Program-made: the position numbers and the translations under genes
Part shown: one piece after another, positions 1-14,215 of the stretch
Layout of the letters: each line of letters starts with the position of its first letter
How positions within the stretch are numbered: position 1 is the first letter of the stretch
NCBI RefSeq assembly: GCF_037975245.1
Contig: NC_092574.1
Location: 264,001-328,000 of the forward strand
Length of the DNA stretch: 64,000 nucleotides
Direction of reading: 5' to 3'
Source: Apostichopus japonicus
Lineage: Eukaryota; Echinodermata; Holothuroidea; Aspidochirotida; Stichopodidae
The notes under the pieces: model-generated
What the model was told of the DNA's origin: nothing
What the model saw: only the letters and a program-made list of their open reading frames with translations
The model's database searches: none

Positions 1-6
1 TTTTTG

Positions 7-54
7 GATCGCGGGCTCGAGACCAGGTGGGGGCAGTTTGCTTTTGCCGCGATC
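7..54. repeat. Inverted repeat within each monomer (representative copy)
   Basis: GATCGCGG (7-14) and CCGCGATC (47-54) are perfect 8-base inverted arms around a 32-base loop. The loop spans the B-box-like motif and the GGGGGCAGTTTGCTTTTGCC stretch. The same arms are seen in nearly all monomers. In transcripts of either strand they could form a hairpin. No function is evident. Confidence 0.7.
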
Positions 55-117
55 TCATACGGTCTCTGGGAACTTTAAGTATTAGAAACGAACATAGATT
101 TATATCAACTGCTGTCG

Positions 118-180
118 TGGCGCTGTTGGTTGCTCTGTACCTCGAGAGCGTGACGATTTTTGGATCGCGGGCTCGAGACC
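118..180 (+). promoter_or_regulatory. A-box/B-box-like pair in a typical array monomer (representative)
   Basis: In the first complete monomer the A-box-like sequence is TGGCGCTGTTGG (118-129) and the B-box-like sequence is GGCTCGAGACC (170-180), 52 bp apart. Compared with the terminal monomer, the A-box has lost its invariant A, and the following GGTTGTGC is shortened by two bases to GGTTGC, which removes one D-stem pair. The pair recurs in nearly every monomer, so the array holds several hundred degenerate pol III promoter-like units. TTTTT at 157-161 lies between the boxes and argues against full-length transcripts. Confidence 0.45.
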
Positions 181-3100
181 AGGTGGGGGCAGTTTGCTTT
201 TGCCGCGATCTCATACGGTCTCTGGGAACTTTAAGTATTAGAAACGAACATAGATTTATATCAACTGCTGTCGTGGCGCTGTTGGTTGCTCTGTACCTCG
301 AGAGCGTGACGATTTTTGGATCGCGGGCTCGAGACCAGGTGGGGGCAGTTTGCTTTTGCCGCGATCTCATACGGTCTCTGGGAACTTTAAGTATTAGAAA
401 CGAACATAGATTTATATCAACTGCTGTCGTGGCGCTGTTGGTTGCTCTGTACCTCGAGAGCGTGACGATTTTTGGATCGCGGGCTCGAGACCAGGTGGGG
501 GCAGTTTGCTTTTGCCGCGATCTCATACGGTCTCTGGGAACTTTAAGTATTAGAAACGAACATAGATTTATATCAACTGCTGTCGTGGCGCGGTTGGTTG
601 CTCTGTACCTCGAGAGCGTGACGATTTTTGGATCGCGGGCTCGAGACCAGGTGGGGGCAGTTTGCTTTTGCCGCGATCTGATACGGTCTCTGGGAACTTT
701 AAGTATTAGAAACGAACATAGATTTATATCAACTGCTGTCGTGGCGCGGTTGGTTGCTCTGTACCTCGAGAGCGTGACGTATTTTGGATCGCGGGCTCGA
801 GACCAGGTGGGGGCAGTTTGCTTTTGCCGGGTTCTAATACGGTCTCTGGGAACTTTAAGTATTAGAAACGAACATAGATTTATATCAACTGCTGTCGTGG
901 CGCGGTTGGTTGCTCTGTACCTCGAGAGCGTGACGATTTTTGGATCGCGGGCTCGAGACCAGGTGGGGGCAGTTTGCTTTTGCCGCGATCTCATACGGTC
1001 TCTGGGAACTTTAAGTATTAGAAACGAACATAGATTTATATCAACTGCTGTCGTGGCGCGGTTGGTTGCTCTGTACCTCGAGAGCGTGACGATTTTTGGA
1101 TCGCGGGCTCGAGACCAGGTGGGGGCAGTTTGCTTTTGCCGCGATCTCATACGGTCTCTGGGAACTTTAAGTATTAGAAACGAACATAGATTTATATCAA
1201 CTGCTGTCGTGGCGCGGTTGGTTGCTCTGTACCTCGAGAGCGTGACGATTTTTGGATCGCGGGCTCGAGACCAGGTGGGGGCAGTTTGCTTTTGCCGCGA
1301 TCTTATACGGTCTCTGGGAACTTTAAGTATTAGAAACGAACATAGATTTATATCAACTGCTGTCGTGGCGCGGTTGGTTGCTCTGTACCTCGAGAGCGTG
1401 ACGTATTTTGGATCGCGGGCTCGAGACCAGGTGGGGCAGTTTGCTTTTGCCGCGATCTGGTACGGTCTCTGGAACTTTAAGTATTAGAAACGAACATAGA
1501 TTGATATCAACTGCTGTCGTGGCGCGGTTGGTTGCTCTGTACCTCGAGAGCGTGACGTATTTTGGATCGCGGGCTCGAGACCAGGTGGGGGCAGTTTGCT
1601 TTTGCCGCGATCTCATACGGTCTCTGGAACTTTAAGTATTAGAAACGAACATAGATTTATATCAACTGCTGTCGTGGCGCGGTTGGTTGCTCTGTACCTC
1701 GAGAGCGTGACGATTTTTGGATCGCGGGCCCGAGACAAGGTGGGGGCAGTTTGCTTTTGCCGCGATCTCATACGGTCTCTGGGAACTTTAAGTATTAGAA
1801 ACGAACATACATTTATATCAACTGCTGTCGTGGCGCGGTTGGTTGCTCTGTACCTCGAGAGCGTGACGATTTTTGGATCGCGGGCTCGAGACCATGTGGG
1901 GGCAGTTTGCTTTTGCCGCGATCTCATACGGTCTCTGGGAACTTTAAGTATTAGAAACGAACATACATTTATATCAACTGCTGTCGTGGCGCGGTTGGTT
2001 GCTCTGTACCTCGAGAGCGTGACGATTTTTGGATCGCGGGCTCGAGACCAGGTGGGGGCAGTTTGCTTTTGCCGCGATCTTATACGGTCTCTGGGAACTT
2101 TAAGTATTAGAAACGAACATAGATTTATATCAACTGCTGTCGTGGCGCGGTTGGTTGCTCTGTACCTCGAGAGCGTGACGTATTTTGGATCGCGGGCTCG
2201 AGACCAGGTGGGGGCAGTTTGCTTTTGCCGCGATCTTATACGGTCTCTGGGAACTTTAAGTATTAGAAACGAACAAAGATTTATATCAACTGCTGTCGTT
2301 GCGCGGTTGGTTGCTCTCTACCTCGAGAGCGTGACGATTTTTGGATCGCGGGCTCGAGACCAGGTGGGGGCAGTTTGCTTTTGCCGCGATCTCATACGGT
2401 CTCTGGGAACTTTAAGTATTAGAAACGAACATAGATTTATATCAACTGCTGTCGTGGCGCGGTTGGTTGCTCTGTACCTCGAGAGCGTGACGATTTTTGG
2501 ATCGCGGGCTCCAGACCAGGTGGGGGCAGTTTGCTTTTGCCGCGATCTCATACGGTCTCTGGGAACTTTAAGTATTAGAAACGAACATAGATTTATATCA
2601 ACTGCTGTCGTGGCGCTGTTGGTTGCTCTGTACCTCGAGAGCGTGACGATATTTGGATCGCGGGCTCGAGACCAGGTGGTAGCAGTTTGCTTTTGCCGCG
2701 ATCTCATACGGTCTCTGGGAACTTTAAGTATTAGAAACGAACATAGATTTATATCAACTGCTGTCGTGGCGCTGTTGGTTGCTCTGTACCTCGAGAGCGT
2801 GACGATTTTTGGATCGCGGGCTCGAGACCAGGTGGGGGCAGTTTGCTTTTGCCGCGATCTCATACGGTCTCTGGGAACTTTAAGTATTAGAAACGAACAT
2901 AGATTTATATCAACTGCTGTCGTGGCGCTGTTGGTTGCTCTGTACCTCGAGAGCGTGACGATTTTTGGATCGCGGGCTCGAGACCAGGTGGGGGCAGTTT
3001 GCTTTTGCCGCGATCTCATACGGTCTCTGGGAACTTTAAGTATTAGAAACGAACATAGATTTATATCAACTGCTGTCGTGGCGCTGTTGGTTGCTCTGTA

Positions 3101-5491
3101 CCTCGAGAGCGTGACGATTTTTGGATCGCGGGCTCGAGACCAGGTGGGGGCAGTTTGCTTTTGCCGCGATCTCATACGGTCTCTGGGAACTTTAAGTATT
3201 AGAAACGAACATAGATTTATATCAACTGCTGTCGTGGCGCGGTTGGTTGCTCTGTACCTCGAGAGCGTGACGATTTTTGGATCGCGGGCTCGAGACCAGG
3301 TGGGGGCAGTTTGCTTTTGCCGCGATCTCATACGGTCTCTGGGAACTTTAAGTATTAGAAACGAACATAGATTTATATCAACTGCTGTCGTGGCGCGGTT
3401 GGTTGCTCTGTACCTCGAGAGCGTGACGATTTTTGGATCGCGGGCTCGAGACCAGGTGGGGGCAGTTTGCTTTTGCCGCGATCTCATACGGTCTCTGGGA
3501 ACTTTAAGTATTAGAAACGAACATAGATTTATATCAACTGCTGTCGTGGCGCGGTTGGTTGCTCTGTACCTCGAGAGCGTGACGATTTTTGGATCGCGGG
3601 CTCGAGACCAGGTGGGGGCAGTTTGCTTTTGCCGCGATCTTATACGGTCTCTGGGAACTTTAAGTATTAGAAACGAACATAGATTTATATCAACTGCTGT
3701 CGTGGCGCGGTTGGTTGCTCTGTACCTCGAGAGCGTGACGTATTTTGGATCGCGGGCTCCAGACCAGGTGGGGCAGTTTGCTTTTGCCGTGATCTGGTAC
3801 GGTCTCTGGAACTTTAAGTATTAGAAACGAACATAGATTTATATCAACTGCTGTCGTGGCGCGGTTGGTTGCTCTGTACCTCGAGAGCGTGACGTATTTT
3901 GGATCGCGGGCTCGAGACCAGGTGGGGGCAGTTTGCTTTTGCCGCGATCTGATACGGTCTCTGGAACTTTAAGTATTAGAAACGAACATAGATTTATATC
4001 AACTGCTGTCGTGGCGCGGTTGGTTGCTCTGTACCTCGAGAGCGTGACGATTTTTGGATCGCGGGCCCGAGACAAGGTGGGGGCAGTTTGCTTTTGCCGC
4101 GATCTCATACGGTCTCTGGGAACTTTAAGTATTAGAAACGAACATAGATTTATATCAACTGCTGTCGTGGCGCGGTTGGTTGCTCTGTACCTCGAGAGCG
4201 TGACGATTTTTGGATCGCGGGCTCGAGACCAGGTGGGGGCAGTTTGCTTTTGCCGCGATCTCATACGGTCTCTGGGAACTTTAAGTATTAGAAACGAACA
4301 TAGATTTATATCAACTGCTGTCGTGGCGCGGTTGGTTGCTCTGTACCTCGAGAGCGTGACGATTTTTGGATCGCGGGCTCGAGACCAGGTGGGGGCAGTT
4401 TGCTTTTGCCGCGATCTTATACGGTCTCTGGGAACTTTAAGTATTAGAAACGAACATAGATTTATATCAACTGCTGTCGTGGCGCGGTTGGTTGCTCTGT
4501 ACTTCGAGAGCGTGACGTATTTTGGATCGCGGGCTCGAGACCAGGTGGGGGCAGTTTGCTTTTGCCGCGATCTTATACGGTCTCTGGGAACTTTAAGTAT
4601 TAGAAACGAACAAAGATTTATATCAACTGCTGTCGTGGCGCGGTTGGTTGCTCTGTACCTCGAGAGCGTGACGATTTTTGGATCGCGGGCTCGAGACCAG
4701 GTGGGGGCAGTTTGCTTTTGCCGCGATCTCATACGGTCTCTGGGAACTTTAAGTATTAGAAACGAACATAGATTTATATCAACTGCTGTCGTGGCGCGGT
4801 TGGTTGCTCTGTACCTCGAGAGCGTGACGATTTTTGGATCGCGGGCTCGAGACCAGGTGGGGGCAGTTTGCTTTTGCCGCGATCTCATACGGTCTCTGGG
4901 AACTTTAAGTATTAGAAACGAACATAGATTTATATCAACTGCTGTCGTGGCGCGGTTGGTTGCTCTCTACCTCGAGAGCGTGACGATTTTTGGATCGCGG
5001 GCTCGAGACCAGGTGGGGGCAGTTTGCTTTTGCCGCGATCTCATACGGTCTCTGGGAACTTTAAGTATTAGAAACGAACATAGATTTATATCAACTGCTG
5101 TCGTGGCGCGGTTGGTTGCTCTGTACCTCGAGAGCGTGACGATTTTTGGATCGCGGGCTCGAGACCAGGTGGGGGCAGTTTGCTTTTGCCGCGATCTCAT
5201 ACGGTCTATGGGAACTTTAAGTATTAGAAACGAACATAGATTTATATCAACTGCTGTCGTGGCGCGGTTGGTTGCTCTGTACCTCGAGAGCGTGACGATT
5301 TTTGGATCGCGGGCTCGAGACCAGGTGGTAGCAGTTTGCTTTTGCCGCGATCTTATACGGTCTCTGGGAACTTTAAGTATTAGAAACGAACATAGATTTA
5401 TATCAACTGCTGTCGTGGCGCTGTTGGTTGCTCTGTACCTCGAGAGCGTGACGTATTTTGGATCGCGGGCTCGAGACCAGGTGGGGGCAGT

Positions 5492-8400
5492 TTGCTTTTG
5501 CCGCGATCTCATACGGTCTCTGGAACTTTAAGTATTAGAAACGAACATAGATTTATATCAACTGCTGTCGTGGCGCGGTTGGTTGCTCTCTACCTCGAGA
5601 GCGTGACGATTTTTGGATCGCGGGCTCGAGACCAGGTGGGGGCAGTTTGCTTTTGCCGCGATCTTATACGGTCTCTGGGAACTTTAAGTATTAGAAACGA
5701 ACATAGATTTATATCAACTGCTGTCGTGGCGCGGTTGGTTGCTCTGTACCTCGAGAGCGTGACGTATTTTGGATCGCGGGCTCGAGACCAGGTGGGGGCA
5801 GTTTGCTTTTGCCGCGATCTGATACGGTCTCTGGGAACTTTAAGTATTAGAAACGAACAAAGATTTATATCAACTGCTGTCGTGGCGCGGTTGGTTGCTC
5901 TCTACCTCGAGAGCGTGACGATTTTTGGATCGCGGGCTCGAGACCAGGTGGGGGCAGTTTGCTTTTGCCGCGATCTCATACGGTCTCTGGGAACTTTAAG
6001 TATTAGAAACGAACATAGATTTATATCAACTGCTGTCGTGGCGCGGTTGGTTGCTCTGTACCTCGAGAGCGTGACGATTTTTGGATCGCGGGCTCGAGAC
6101 CAGGTGGGGGCAGTTTGCTTTTGCCGCGATCTCATACGGTCTCTGGGAACTTTAAGTATTAGAAACGAACATAGATTTATATCAACTGCTGTCGTGGCGC
6201 GGTTGGTTGCTCTGTACCTCGAGAGCGTGACGATTTTTGGATCGCGGGCTCGAGACCAGGTGGGGGCAGTTTGCTTTTGCCGCGATCTCATACGGTCTCT
6301 GGGAACTTTAAGTATTAGAAACGAACATAGATTTATATCAACTGCTGTCGTGGCGCGGTTGGTTGCTCTGTACCTCGAGAGCGTGACGATTTTTGGATCG
6401 CGGGCTCGAGACCAGGTGGTAGCAGTTTGCTTTTGCCGCGATCTCATACGGTCTCTGGGAACTTTAATTATTAGAAACGAACATAGATTTATATCAACTG
6501 CTGTCGTGGCGCGGTTGGTTGCTCTGTACCTCGAGAGCGTGACGATTTTTGGATCGCGGGCTCGAGACCAGGTGGGGGCAGTTTGCTTTTGCCGCGATCT
6601 TATACGGTCTCTGGGAACTTTAAGTATTAGAAACGAACATAGATTTATATCAACTGCTGTCGTGGCGCGGTTGGTTGCTCTGTACCTCGAGAGCGTGACG
6701 ATTTTTGGATCGCGGGCTCGAGACCAGGTGGGGGCAGTTTGCTTTTGCCGCGATTTCATACGGTCTCTGGGAACTTTAAGTATTAGAAACGAACATAGAT
6801 TTATATCAACTGCTGTCGTGGCGCGGTTGGTTGCTCTGTACCTCGAGAGCGTGACGATTTTTGGATCGCGGGCTCGAGACCAAGTGGGGGCAGTTTGCTT
6901 TTGCCGCGATCTCATACGGTCTCTGGGAACTTTAAGTATTAGAAACGAACATAGATTTATATCAACTGCTGTCGTGGCGCGGTTGGTTGCTCTGTACCTC
7001 GAGAGCGTGACGATTTTTGGATCGCTGGCTCGAGACCAGGTGGGGGCAGTTTGCTTTTGCCGCGATCTCATACGGTCTCTGGGAACTTTAAGTATTAGAA
7101 ACGAACATAGATTTATATCAACTGCTGTCGTGGCGCGGTTGGTTGCTCTGTACCTCGAGAGCGTGACGATTTTTGGATCGCGGGCTCGAGACCAGGTGGG
7201 GGCAGTTTGCTTTTGCCGCGATCTCATACGGTCTCTGGGAACTTTAAGTATTAGAAACGAACATAGATTTATATCAACTGCTGTCGTGGCGCGGTTGGTT
7301 GCTCTGTACCTCGAGAGCGTGACGATTTTTGGATCGCGGGCTCGAGACCAAGTGGGGGCAGTTTGTTTTTGCCGCGATCTCATACGGTCTCTGGGAACTT
7401 TAAGTATTAGAAACGAACATAGATTTATATCAACTGCTGTCGTGGCGCGGTTGGTTGCTCTGTACCTCGAGAGCGTGACGATTTTTGGATCGCGGGCTCG
7501 AGACCAGGTGGGGGCAGTTTGCTTTTGCCGCGATCTCATACGGTCTCTGGGAACTTTAAGTATTAGAAACGAACATAGATTTATATCAACTGCTGTCGTG
7601 GCGCGGTTGGTTGCTCTGTACCTCGAGAGCGTGACGATTTTTGGATCGCGGGCTCGAGACCAGGTGGGGGCAGTTTGCTTTTGCCGCGATCTCATACGGT
7701 CTCTGGGAACTTTAAGTATTAGAAACGAACATAGATTTATATCAACTGCTGTCGTGGCGCGGTTGGTTGCTCTGTACCTCGAGAGCGTGACGATTTTTGG
7801 ATCGCGGGCTCGAGACCAGGTGGGGGCAGTTTGCTTTTGCCGCGATCTCATACGGTCTCTGGGAACTTTAAGTATTAGAAACGAACATAGATTTATATCA
7901 ACTGCTGTCGTGGCGCGGTTGGTTGCTCTGTACCTCGAGAGCGTGACGATTTTTGGATCGCGGGCTCGAGACCAGGTGGGGGCAGTTTGCTTTTGCCGCG
8001 ATCTCATACGGTCTCTGGGAACTTTAAGTATTAGAAACGAACATAGATTTATATCAACTGCTGTCGTGGCGCGGTTGGTTGCTCTGTACCTCGAGAGCGT
8101 GACGATTTTTGGATCGCGGGCTCGAGACCAAGTGGGGGCAGTTTGCTTTTGCCGCGATCTCATACGGTCTCTGGGAACTTTAAGTATTAGAAACGAACAT
8201 AGATTTATATCAACTGCTGTCGTGGCGCGGTTGGTTGCTCTGTACCTCGAGAGCGTGACGATTTTTGGATCGCTGGCTCGAGACCAGGTGGGGGCAGTTT
8301 GCTTTTGCCGCGATCTCATACGGTCTCTGGGAACTTTAAGTATTAGAAACGAACATAGATTTATATCAACTGCTGTCGTGGCGCGGTTGGTTGCTCTCTA

Positions 8401-9586
8401 CCTCGAGAGCGTGACGATTTTTGGATCGCGGGCTCGAGACCAGGTGGGGGCAGTTTGCTTTTGCCGCGATCTCATACGGTCTCTGGGAACTTTAAGTATT
8501 AGAAACGAACATAGATTTATATCAACTGCTGTCGTGGCGCGGTTGGTTGCTCTGTACCTCGAGAGCGTGACGATTTTTGGATCGCGGGCTCGAGACCAAG
8601 TGGGGGCAGTTTGCTTTTGCCGCGATCTCATACGGTCTCTGGGAACTTTAAGTATTAGAAACGAACATAGATTTATATCAACTGCTGTCGTGGCGCGGTT
8701 GGTTGCTCTGTACCTCGAGAGCGTGACGATTTTTGGATCGCGGGCTCGAGACCAGGTGGGGGCAGTTTGCTTTTGCCGCGATCTCATACGGTCTCTGGGA
8801 ACTTTAAGTATTAGAAACGAACATAGATTTATATCAACTGCTGTCGTGGCGCGGTTGGTTGCTCTCTACCTCGAGAGCGTGACGATTTTTGGATCGCGGG
8901 CTCGAGACCAGGTGGGGGCAGTTTGCTTTTGCCGCGATCTCATACGGTCTCTGGGAACTTTAAGTATTAGAAACGAACATAGATTTATATCAACTGCTGT
9001 CGTGGCGCGGTTGGTTGCTCTCTACCTCGAGAGCGTGACGATTTTTGGATCGCGGGCTCGAGACCAGGTGGGGGCAGTTTGCTTTTGCCGCGATCTCATA
9101 CGGTCTCTGGGAACTTTAAGTATTAGAAACGAACATAGATTTATATCAACTGCTGTCGTGGCGCGGTTGGTTGCTCTGTACCTCGAGAGCGTGACGATTT
9201 TTGGATCGCGGGCTCGAGACCAGGTGGGGGCAGTTTGCTTTTGCCGCGATCTCATACGGTCTCTGGGAACTTTAAGTATTAGAAACGAACATAGATTTAT
9301 ATCAACTGCTGTCGTGGCGCGGTTGGTTGCTCTGTACCTCGAGAGCGTGACGTATTTTGGATCGCGGGCTCGAGACCAGGTGGGGGCAGTTTGCTTTTGC
9401 CGCGATCTCATACGGTCTCTGGGAACTTTAAGTATTAGAAACGAACATAGATTTATATCAACTGCTGTCGTGGCGCGGTTGGTTGCTCTGTACCTCGAGA
9501 GCGTGACGTATTTTGGATCGCGGGCTCGAGACCAGGTGGGGGCAGTTTGCTTTTGCCGCGATCTCATACGGTCTCTGGAACTTTAA
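5492..9586 (+). other. Longest sense open frame in the satellite (1,364 codons), probably not a gene
   Basis: This frame is a tandem run of one 52-residue translated monomer, beginning inside a one-base-deleted monomer and ending at the next such monomer. Each unit reads like DQVGAVCFCRDLIRSLG, then an IRNEHRFISTAVVARLVALYLES segment (split here only to describe it: charged part IRNEHR, hydrophobic part VVARLVALYL). The frame is open because 156 is a multiple of three and the monomer lacks stops in this phase. There is no unique domain, signal sequence or non-repeat flank, and the ATG simply lies within the repeat. Substitutions do not favour silent changes by eye. A translated product cannot be excluded, but chance explains the frame. 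Confidence 0.8.
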
Positions 9587-12500
9587 GTATTAGAAACGAA
9601 CATAGATTTATATCAACTGCTGTCGTGGCGCGGTTGGTTGCTCTGTACCTCGAGAGCGTGACGATTTTTGGATCGCGGGCTCGAGACCAGGTGGGGGCAG
9701 TTTGCTTTTGCCGCGATCTCATACGGTCTCTGGGAACTTTAAGTATTAGAAACGAACATAGATTTATATCAACTGCTGTCGTGGCGCGGTTGGTTGCTCT
9801 GTACCTCGAGAGCGTGACGATTTTTGGATCGCTGGCTCGAGACCAGGTGGGGGCAGTTTGCTTTTGCCGCGATCTCATACGGTCTCTGGGAACTTTAAGT
9901 ATTAGAAACGAACATAGATTTATATCAACTGCTGTCGTGGCGCGGTTGGTTGCTCTGTACCTCGAGAGCGTGACGTATTTTGGATCGCGGGCTCGAGACC
10001 AGGTGGGGGCATTTTGCTTTTGCCGCGATCTCATACGGTCTCTGGGAACTTTAAGTATTAGAAACGAACATAGATTTATATCAACTGCTGTCGTGGCGCG
10101 GTTGGTTGCTCTGTACCTCGAGAGCGTGACGTATTTTGGATCGCGGGCTCGAGACCAGGTGGGGGCATTTTGCTTTTGCCGCGATCTCATACGGTCTCTG
10201 GGAACTTTAAGTATTAGAAACGAACATAGATTTATATCAACTGCTGTCGTGGCGCGGTTGGTTGCTCTGTACCTCGAGAGCGTGACGTATTTAGGATCGC
10301 GGGCTCGAGACCAGGTGGGGGCAGTTTGCTTTTGCCGCGATCTCATACGGTCTCTGGGAACTTTAAGTATTAGAAACGAACATAGATTTATATCAACTGC
10401 TGTCGTGGCGCGGTTGGTTGCTCTGTACCTCGAGAGCGTGACGATTTTTGGATCGCGGGCTCGAGACCAGGTGGGGGCAGTTTGCTTTTGCCGCGATCTT
10501 ATACGGTCTCTGGGAACTTTAAGTATTAGAAACGAACATAGATTTATATCAACTGCTGTCGTGGCGCGGTTGGTTGCTCTCTACCTCGAGAGCGTGACGA
10601 TTTTTGGATCGCGGGCTCGAGACCAGGTGGGGGCAGTTTGCTTTTGCCGCGATCTCATACGGTCTCTGGGAACTTTAAGTATTAGAAACGAACATAGATT
10701 TATATCAACTGCTGTCGTGGCGCGGTTGGTTGCTCTGTACCTCGAGAGCGTGACGATTTTTGGATCGCGGGCTCGAGACCAGGTGGGGGCAGTTTGCTTT
10801 TGCCGCGATCTCATACGGTCTCTGGGAACTTTAAGTATTAGAAACGAACATAGATTTATATCAACTGCTGTCGTGGCGCGGTTGGTTGCTCTGTACCTCG
10901 AGAGCGTGACGATTTTTGGATCGCGGGCTCGAGACCAGGTGGAGGCAGTTTGCTTTTGCCGCGATCTCATACGGTCTCTGGGAACTTTAAGTATTAGAAA
11001 CGAACATAGATTTATATCAACTGCTGTCGTGGCGCGGTTGGTTGCTCTGTACCTCGAGAGCGTGACGATTTTTGGATCGCGGGCTCGAGACCAGGTGGAG
11101 GCAGTTTGCTTTTGCCGCGATCTCATACGGTCTCTGGGAACTTTAAGTATTAGAAACGAACATAGATTTATATCAATTGCTGTCGTGGCGCGGTTGGTTG
11201 CTCTGTACCTCGAGAGCGTGACGTATTTTGGATCGCGGGCTCGAGACCAGGTGGGGGCAGTTTGCTTTTGCCGCGATCTCATACGGTCTCTGGGAACTTT
11301 AAGTATTAGAAACGAACATAGATTTATATCAACTGCTGTCGTGGCGCGGTTGGTTGCTCTCTACCTCGAGAGCGTGACGATTTTTGGATCGCGGGCTCGA
11401 GACCAGGTGGGGGCAGTTTGCTTTTGCCGCGATCTCATACGGTCTCTGGGAACTTTAAGTATTAGAAACGAACATAGATTTATATCAACTGCTGTCGTGG
11501 CGCGGTTGGTTGCTCTGTACCTCGAGAGCGTGACGATTTTTGGATCGCGGGCTCGAGACCAAGTGGGGGCAGTTTGCTTTTGCCGCGATCTCATACGGTC
11601 TCTGGGAACTTTAAGTATTAGAAACGAACATAGATTTATATCAACTGCTGTCGTGGCGCGGTTGGTTGCTCTGTACCTCGAGAGCGTGACGATTTTTGGA
11701 TCGCGGGCTCGAGACCAGGTGGGGGCAGTTTGCTTTTGCCGCGATCTCATACGGTCTCTGGGAACTTTAAGTATTAGAAACGAACATAGATTTATATCAA
11801 CTGCTGTCGTGGCGCGGTTGGTTGCTCTCTACCTCGAGAGCGTGACGATTTTTGGATCGCGGGCTCGAGACCAGGTGGGGGCAGTTTGCTTTTGCCGCGA
11901 TCTCATACGGTCTCTGGGAACTTTAAGTATTAGAAACGAACATAGATTTATATCAACTGCTGTCGTGGCGCGGTTGGTTGCTCTCTACCTCGAGAGCGTG
12001 ACGATTTTTGGATCGCGGGCTCGAGACCAGGTGGGGGCAGTTTGCTTTTGCCGCGATCTCATACGGTCTCTGGGAACTTTAAGTATTAGAAACGAACATA
12101 GATTTATATCAACTGCTGTCGTGGCGCGGTTGGTTGCTCTGTACCTCGAGAGCGTGAAGATTTTTGGATCGCGGGCTCGAGACCAGGTGGGGGCAGTTTG
12201 CTTTTGCCGCGATCTCATACGGTCTCTGGGAACTTTAAGTATTAGAAACGAACATAGATTTATATCAACTGCTGTCGTGGCGCGGTTGGTTGCTCTGTAC
12301 CTCGAGAGCGTGACGTATTTTGGATCGCGGGCTCGAGACCAGGTGGGGGCAGTTTGCTTTTGCCGCGATCTCATACGGTCTCTGGGAACTTTAAGTATTA
12401 GAAACGAACATAGATTTATATCAACTGCTGTCGTGGCGCGGTTGGTTGCTCTGTACCTCGAGAGCGTGACGTATTTTGGATCGCGGGCTCGAGACCAGGT

Positions 12501-14215
12501 GGGGGCAGTTTGCTTTTGCCGCGATCTCATACGGTCTCTGGAACTTTAAGTATTAGAAACGAACATAGATTTATATCAACTGCTGTCGTGGCGCGGTTGG
12601 TTGCTCTGTACCTCGAGAGCGTGACGATTTTTGGATCGCGGGCTCGAGACCAGGTGGGGGCAGTTTGCTTTTGCCGCGATCTCATACGGTCTCTGGGAAC
12701 TTTAAGTATTAGAAACGAACATAGATTTATATCAACTGCTGTCGTGGCGCGGTTGGTTGCTCTGTACCTCGAGAGCGTGACGATTTTTGGATCGCTGGCT
12801 CGAGACCAGGTGGGGGCAGTTTGCTTTTGCCGCGATCTCATACGGTCTCTGGGAACTTTAAGTATTAGAAACGAACATAGATTTATATCAACTGCTGTCG
12901 TGGCGCGGTTGGTTGCTCTGTACCTCGAGAGCGTGACGTATTTTGGATCGCGGGCTCGAGACCAGGTGGGGGCATTTTGCTTTTGCCGCGATCTCATACG
13001 GTCTCTGGGAACTTTAAGTATTAGAAACGAACATAGATTTATATCAACTGCTGTCGTGGCGCGGTTGGTTGCTCTGTACCTCGAGAGCGTGACGTATTTT
13101 GGATCGCGGGCTCGAGACCAGGTGGGGGCATTTTGCTTTTGCCGCGATCTCATACGGTCTCTGGGAACTTTAAGTATTAGAAACGAACATAGATTTATAT
13201 CAACTGCTGTCGTGGCGCGGTTGGTTGCTCTGTACCTCGAGAGCGTGACGTATTTAGGATCGCGGGCTCGAGACCAGGTGGGGGCAGTTTGCTTTTGCCG
13301 CGATCTCATACGGTCTCTGGGAACTTTAAGTATTAGAAACGAACATAGATTTATATCAACTGCTGTCGTGGCGCGGTTGGTTGCTCTGTACCTCGAGAGC
13401 GTGACGATTTTTGGATCGCGGGCTCGAGACCAGGTGGGGGCAGTTTGCTTTTGCCGCGATCTTATACGGTCTCTGGGAACTTTAAGTATTAGAAACGAAC
13501 ATAGATTTATATCAACTGCTGTCGTGGCGCGGTTGGTTGCTCTCTACCTCGAGAGCGTGACGATTTTTGGATCGCGGGCTCGAGACCAGGTGGGGGCAGT
13601 TTGCTTTTGCCGCGATCTCATACGGTCTCTGGGAACTTTAAGTATTAGAAACGAACATAGATTTATATCAACTGCTGTCGTGGCGCGGTTGGTTGCTCTG
13701 TACCTCGAGAGCGTGACGATTTTTGGATCGCGGGCTCGAGACCAGGTGGGGGCAGTTTGCTTTTGCCGCGATCTCATACGGTCTCTGGGAACTTTAAGTA
13801 TTAGAAACGAACATAGATTTATATCAACTGCTGTCGTGGCGCGGTTGGTTGCTCTGTACCTCGAGAGCGTGACGATTTTTGGATCGCGGGCTCGAGACCA
13901 GGTGGAGGCAGTTTGCTTTTGCCGCGATCTCATACGGTCTCTGGGAACTTTAAGTATTAGAAACGAACATAGATTTATATCAACTGCTGTCGTGGCGCGG
14001 TTGGTTGCTCTGTACCTCGAGAGCGTGACGATTTTTGGATCGCGGGCTCGAGACCAGGTGGAGGCAGTTTGCTTTTGCCGCGATCTCATACGGTCTCTGG
14101 GAACTTTAAGTATTAGAAACGAACATAGATTTATATCAATTGCTGTCGTGGCGCGGTTGGTTGCTCTGTACCTCGAGAGCGTGACGTATTTTGGATCGCG
14201 GGCTCGAGACCAGGT
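8290..14215 (+). repeat. Tandem pair of a 2,963-bp higher-order unit (19 monomers)
   Basis: Sequence from about 8,290 to 11,252 is repeated almost exactly at about 11,253-14,215. Rare variants recur at the same 2,963-bp offset: the CTCTGGAAC deletion (9,577 and 12,540), GCTGGCTCGA (9,831 and 12,794), two GCATTTTGC monomers (first pair 10,009 and 12,972), the TATTTAGG variant, two GTGGAGGCAG monomers, and ATCAATTGC. The unit is 19 monomers, 18 of 156 bp and one of 155 bp. One difference seen is GTGAAGATT near 12,157 where the other copy has GTGACGATT. The left limit is set by GCTGGCTCG at 8,273, which has no partner at 11,236. The right limit lies between 14,216 and 14,325, where CTCTCTAC and CTCTGTAC differ. 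Boundaries are good to about one monomer. Confidence 0.88.
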
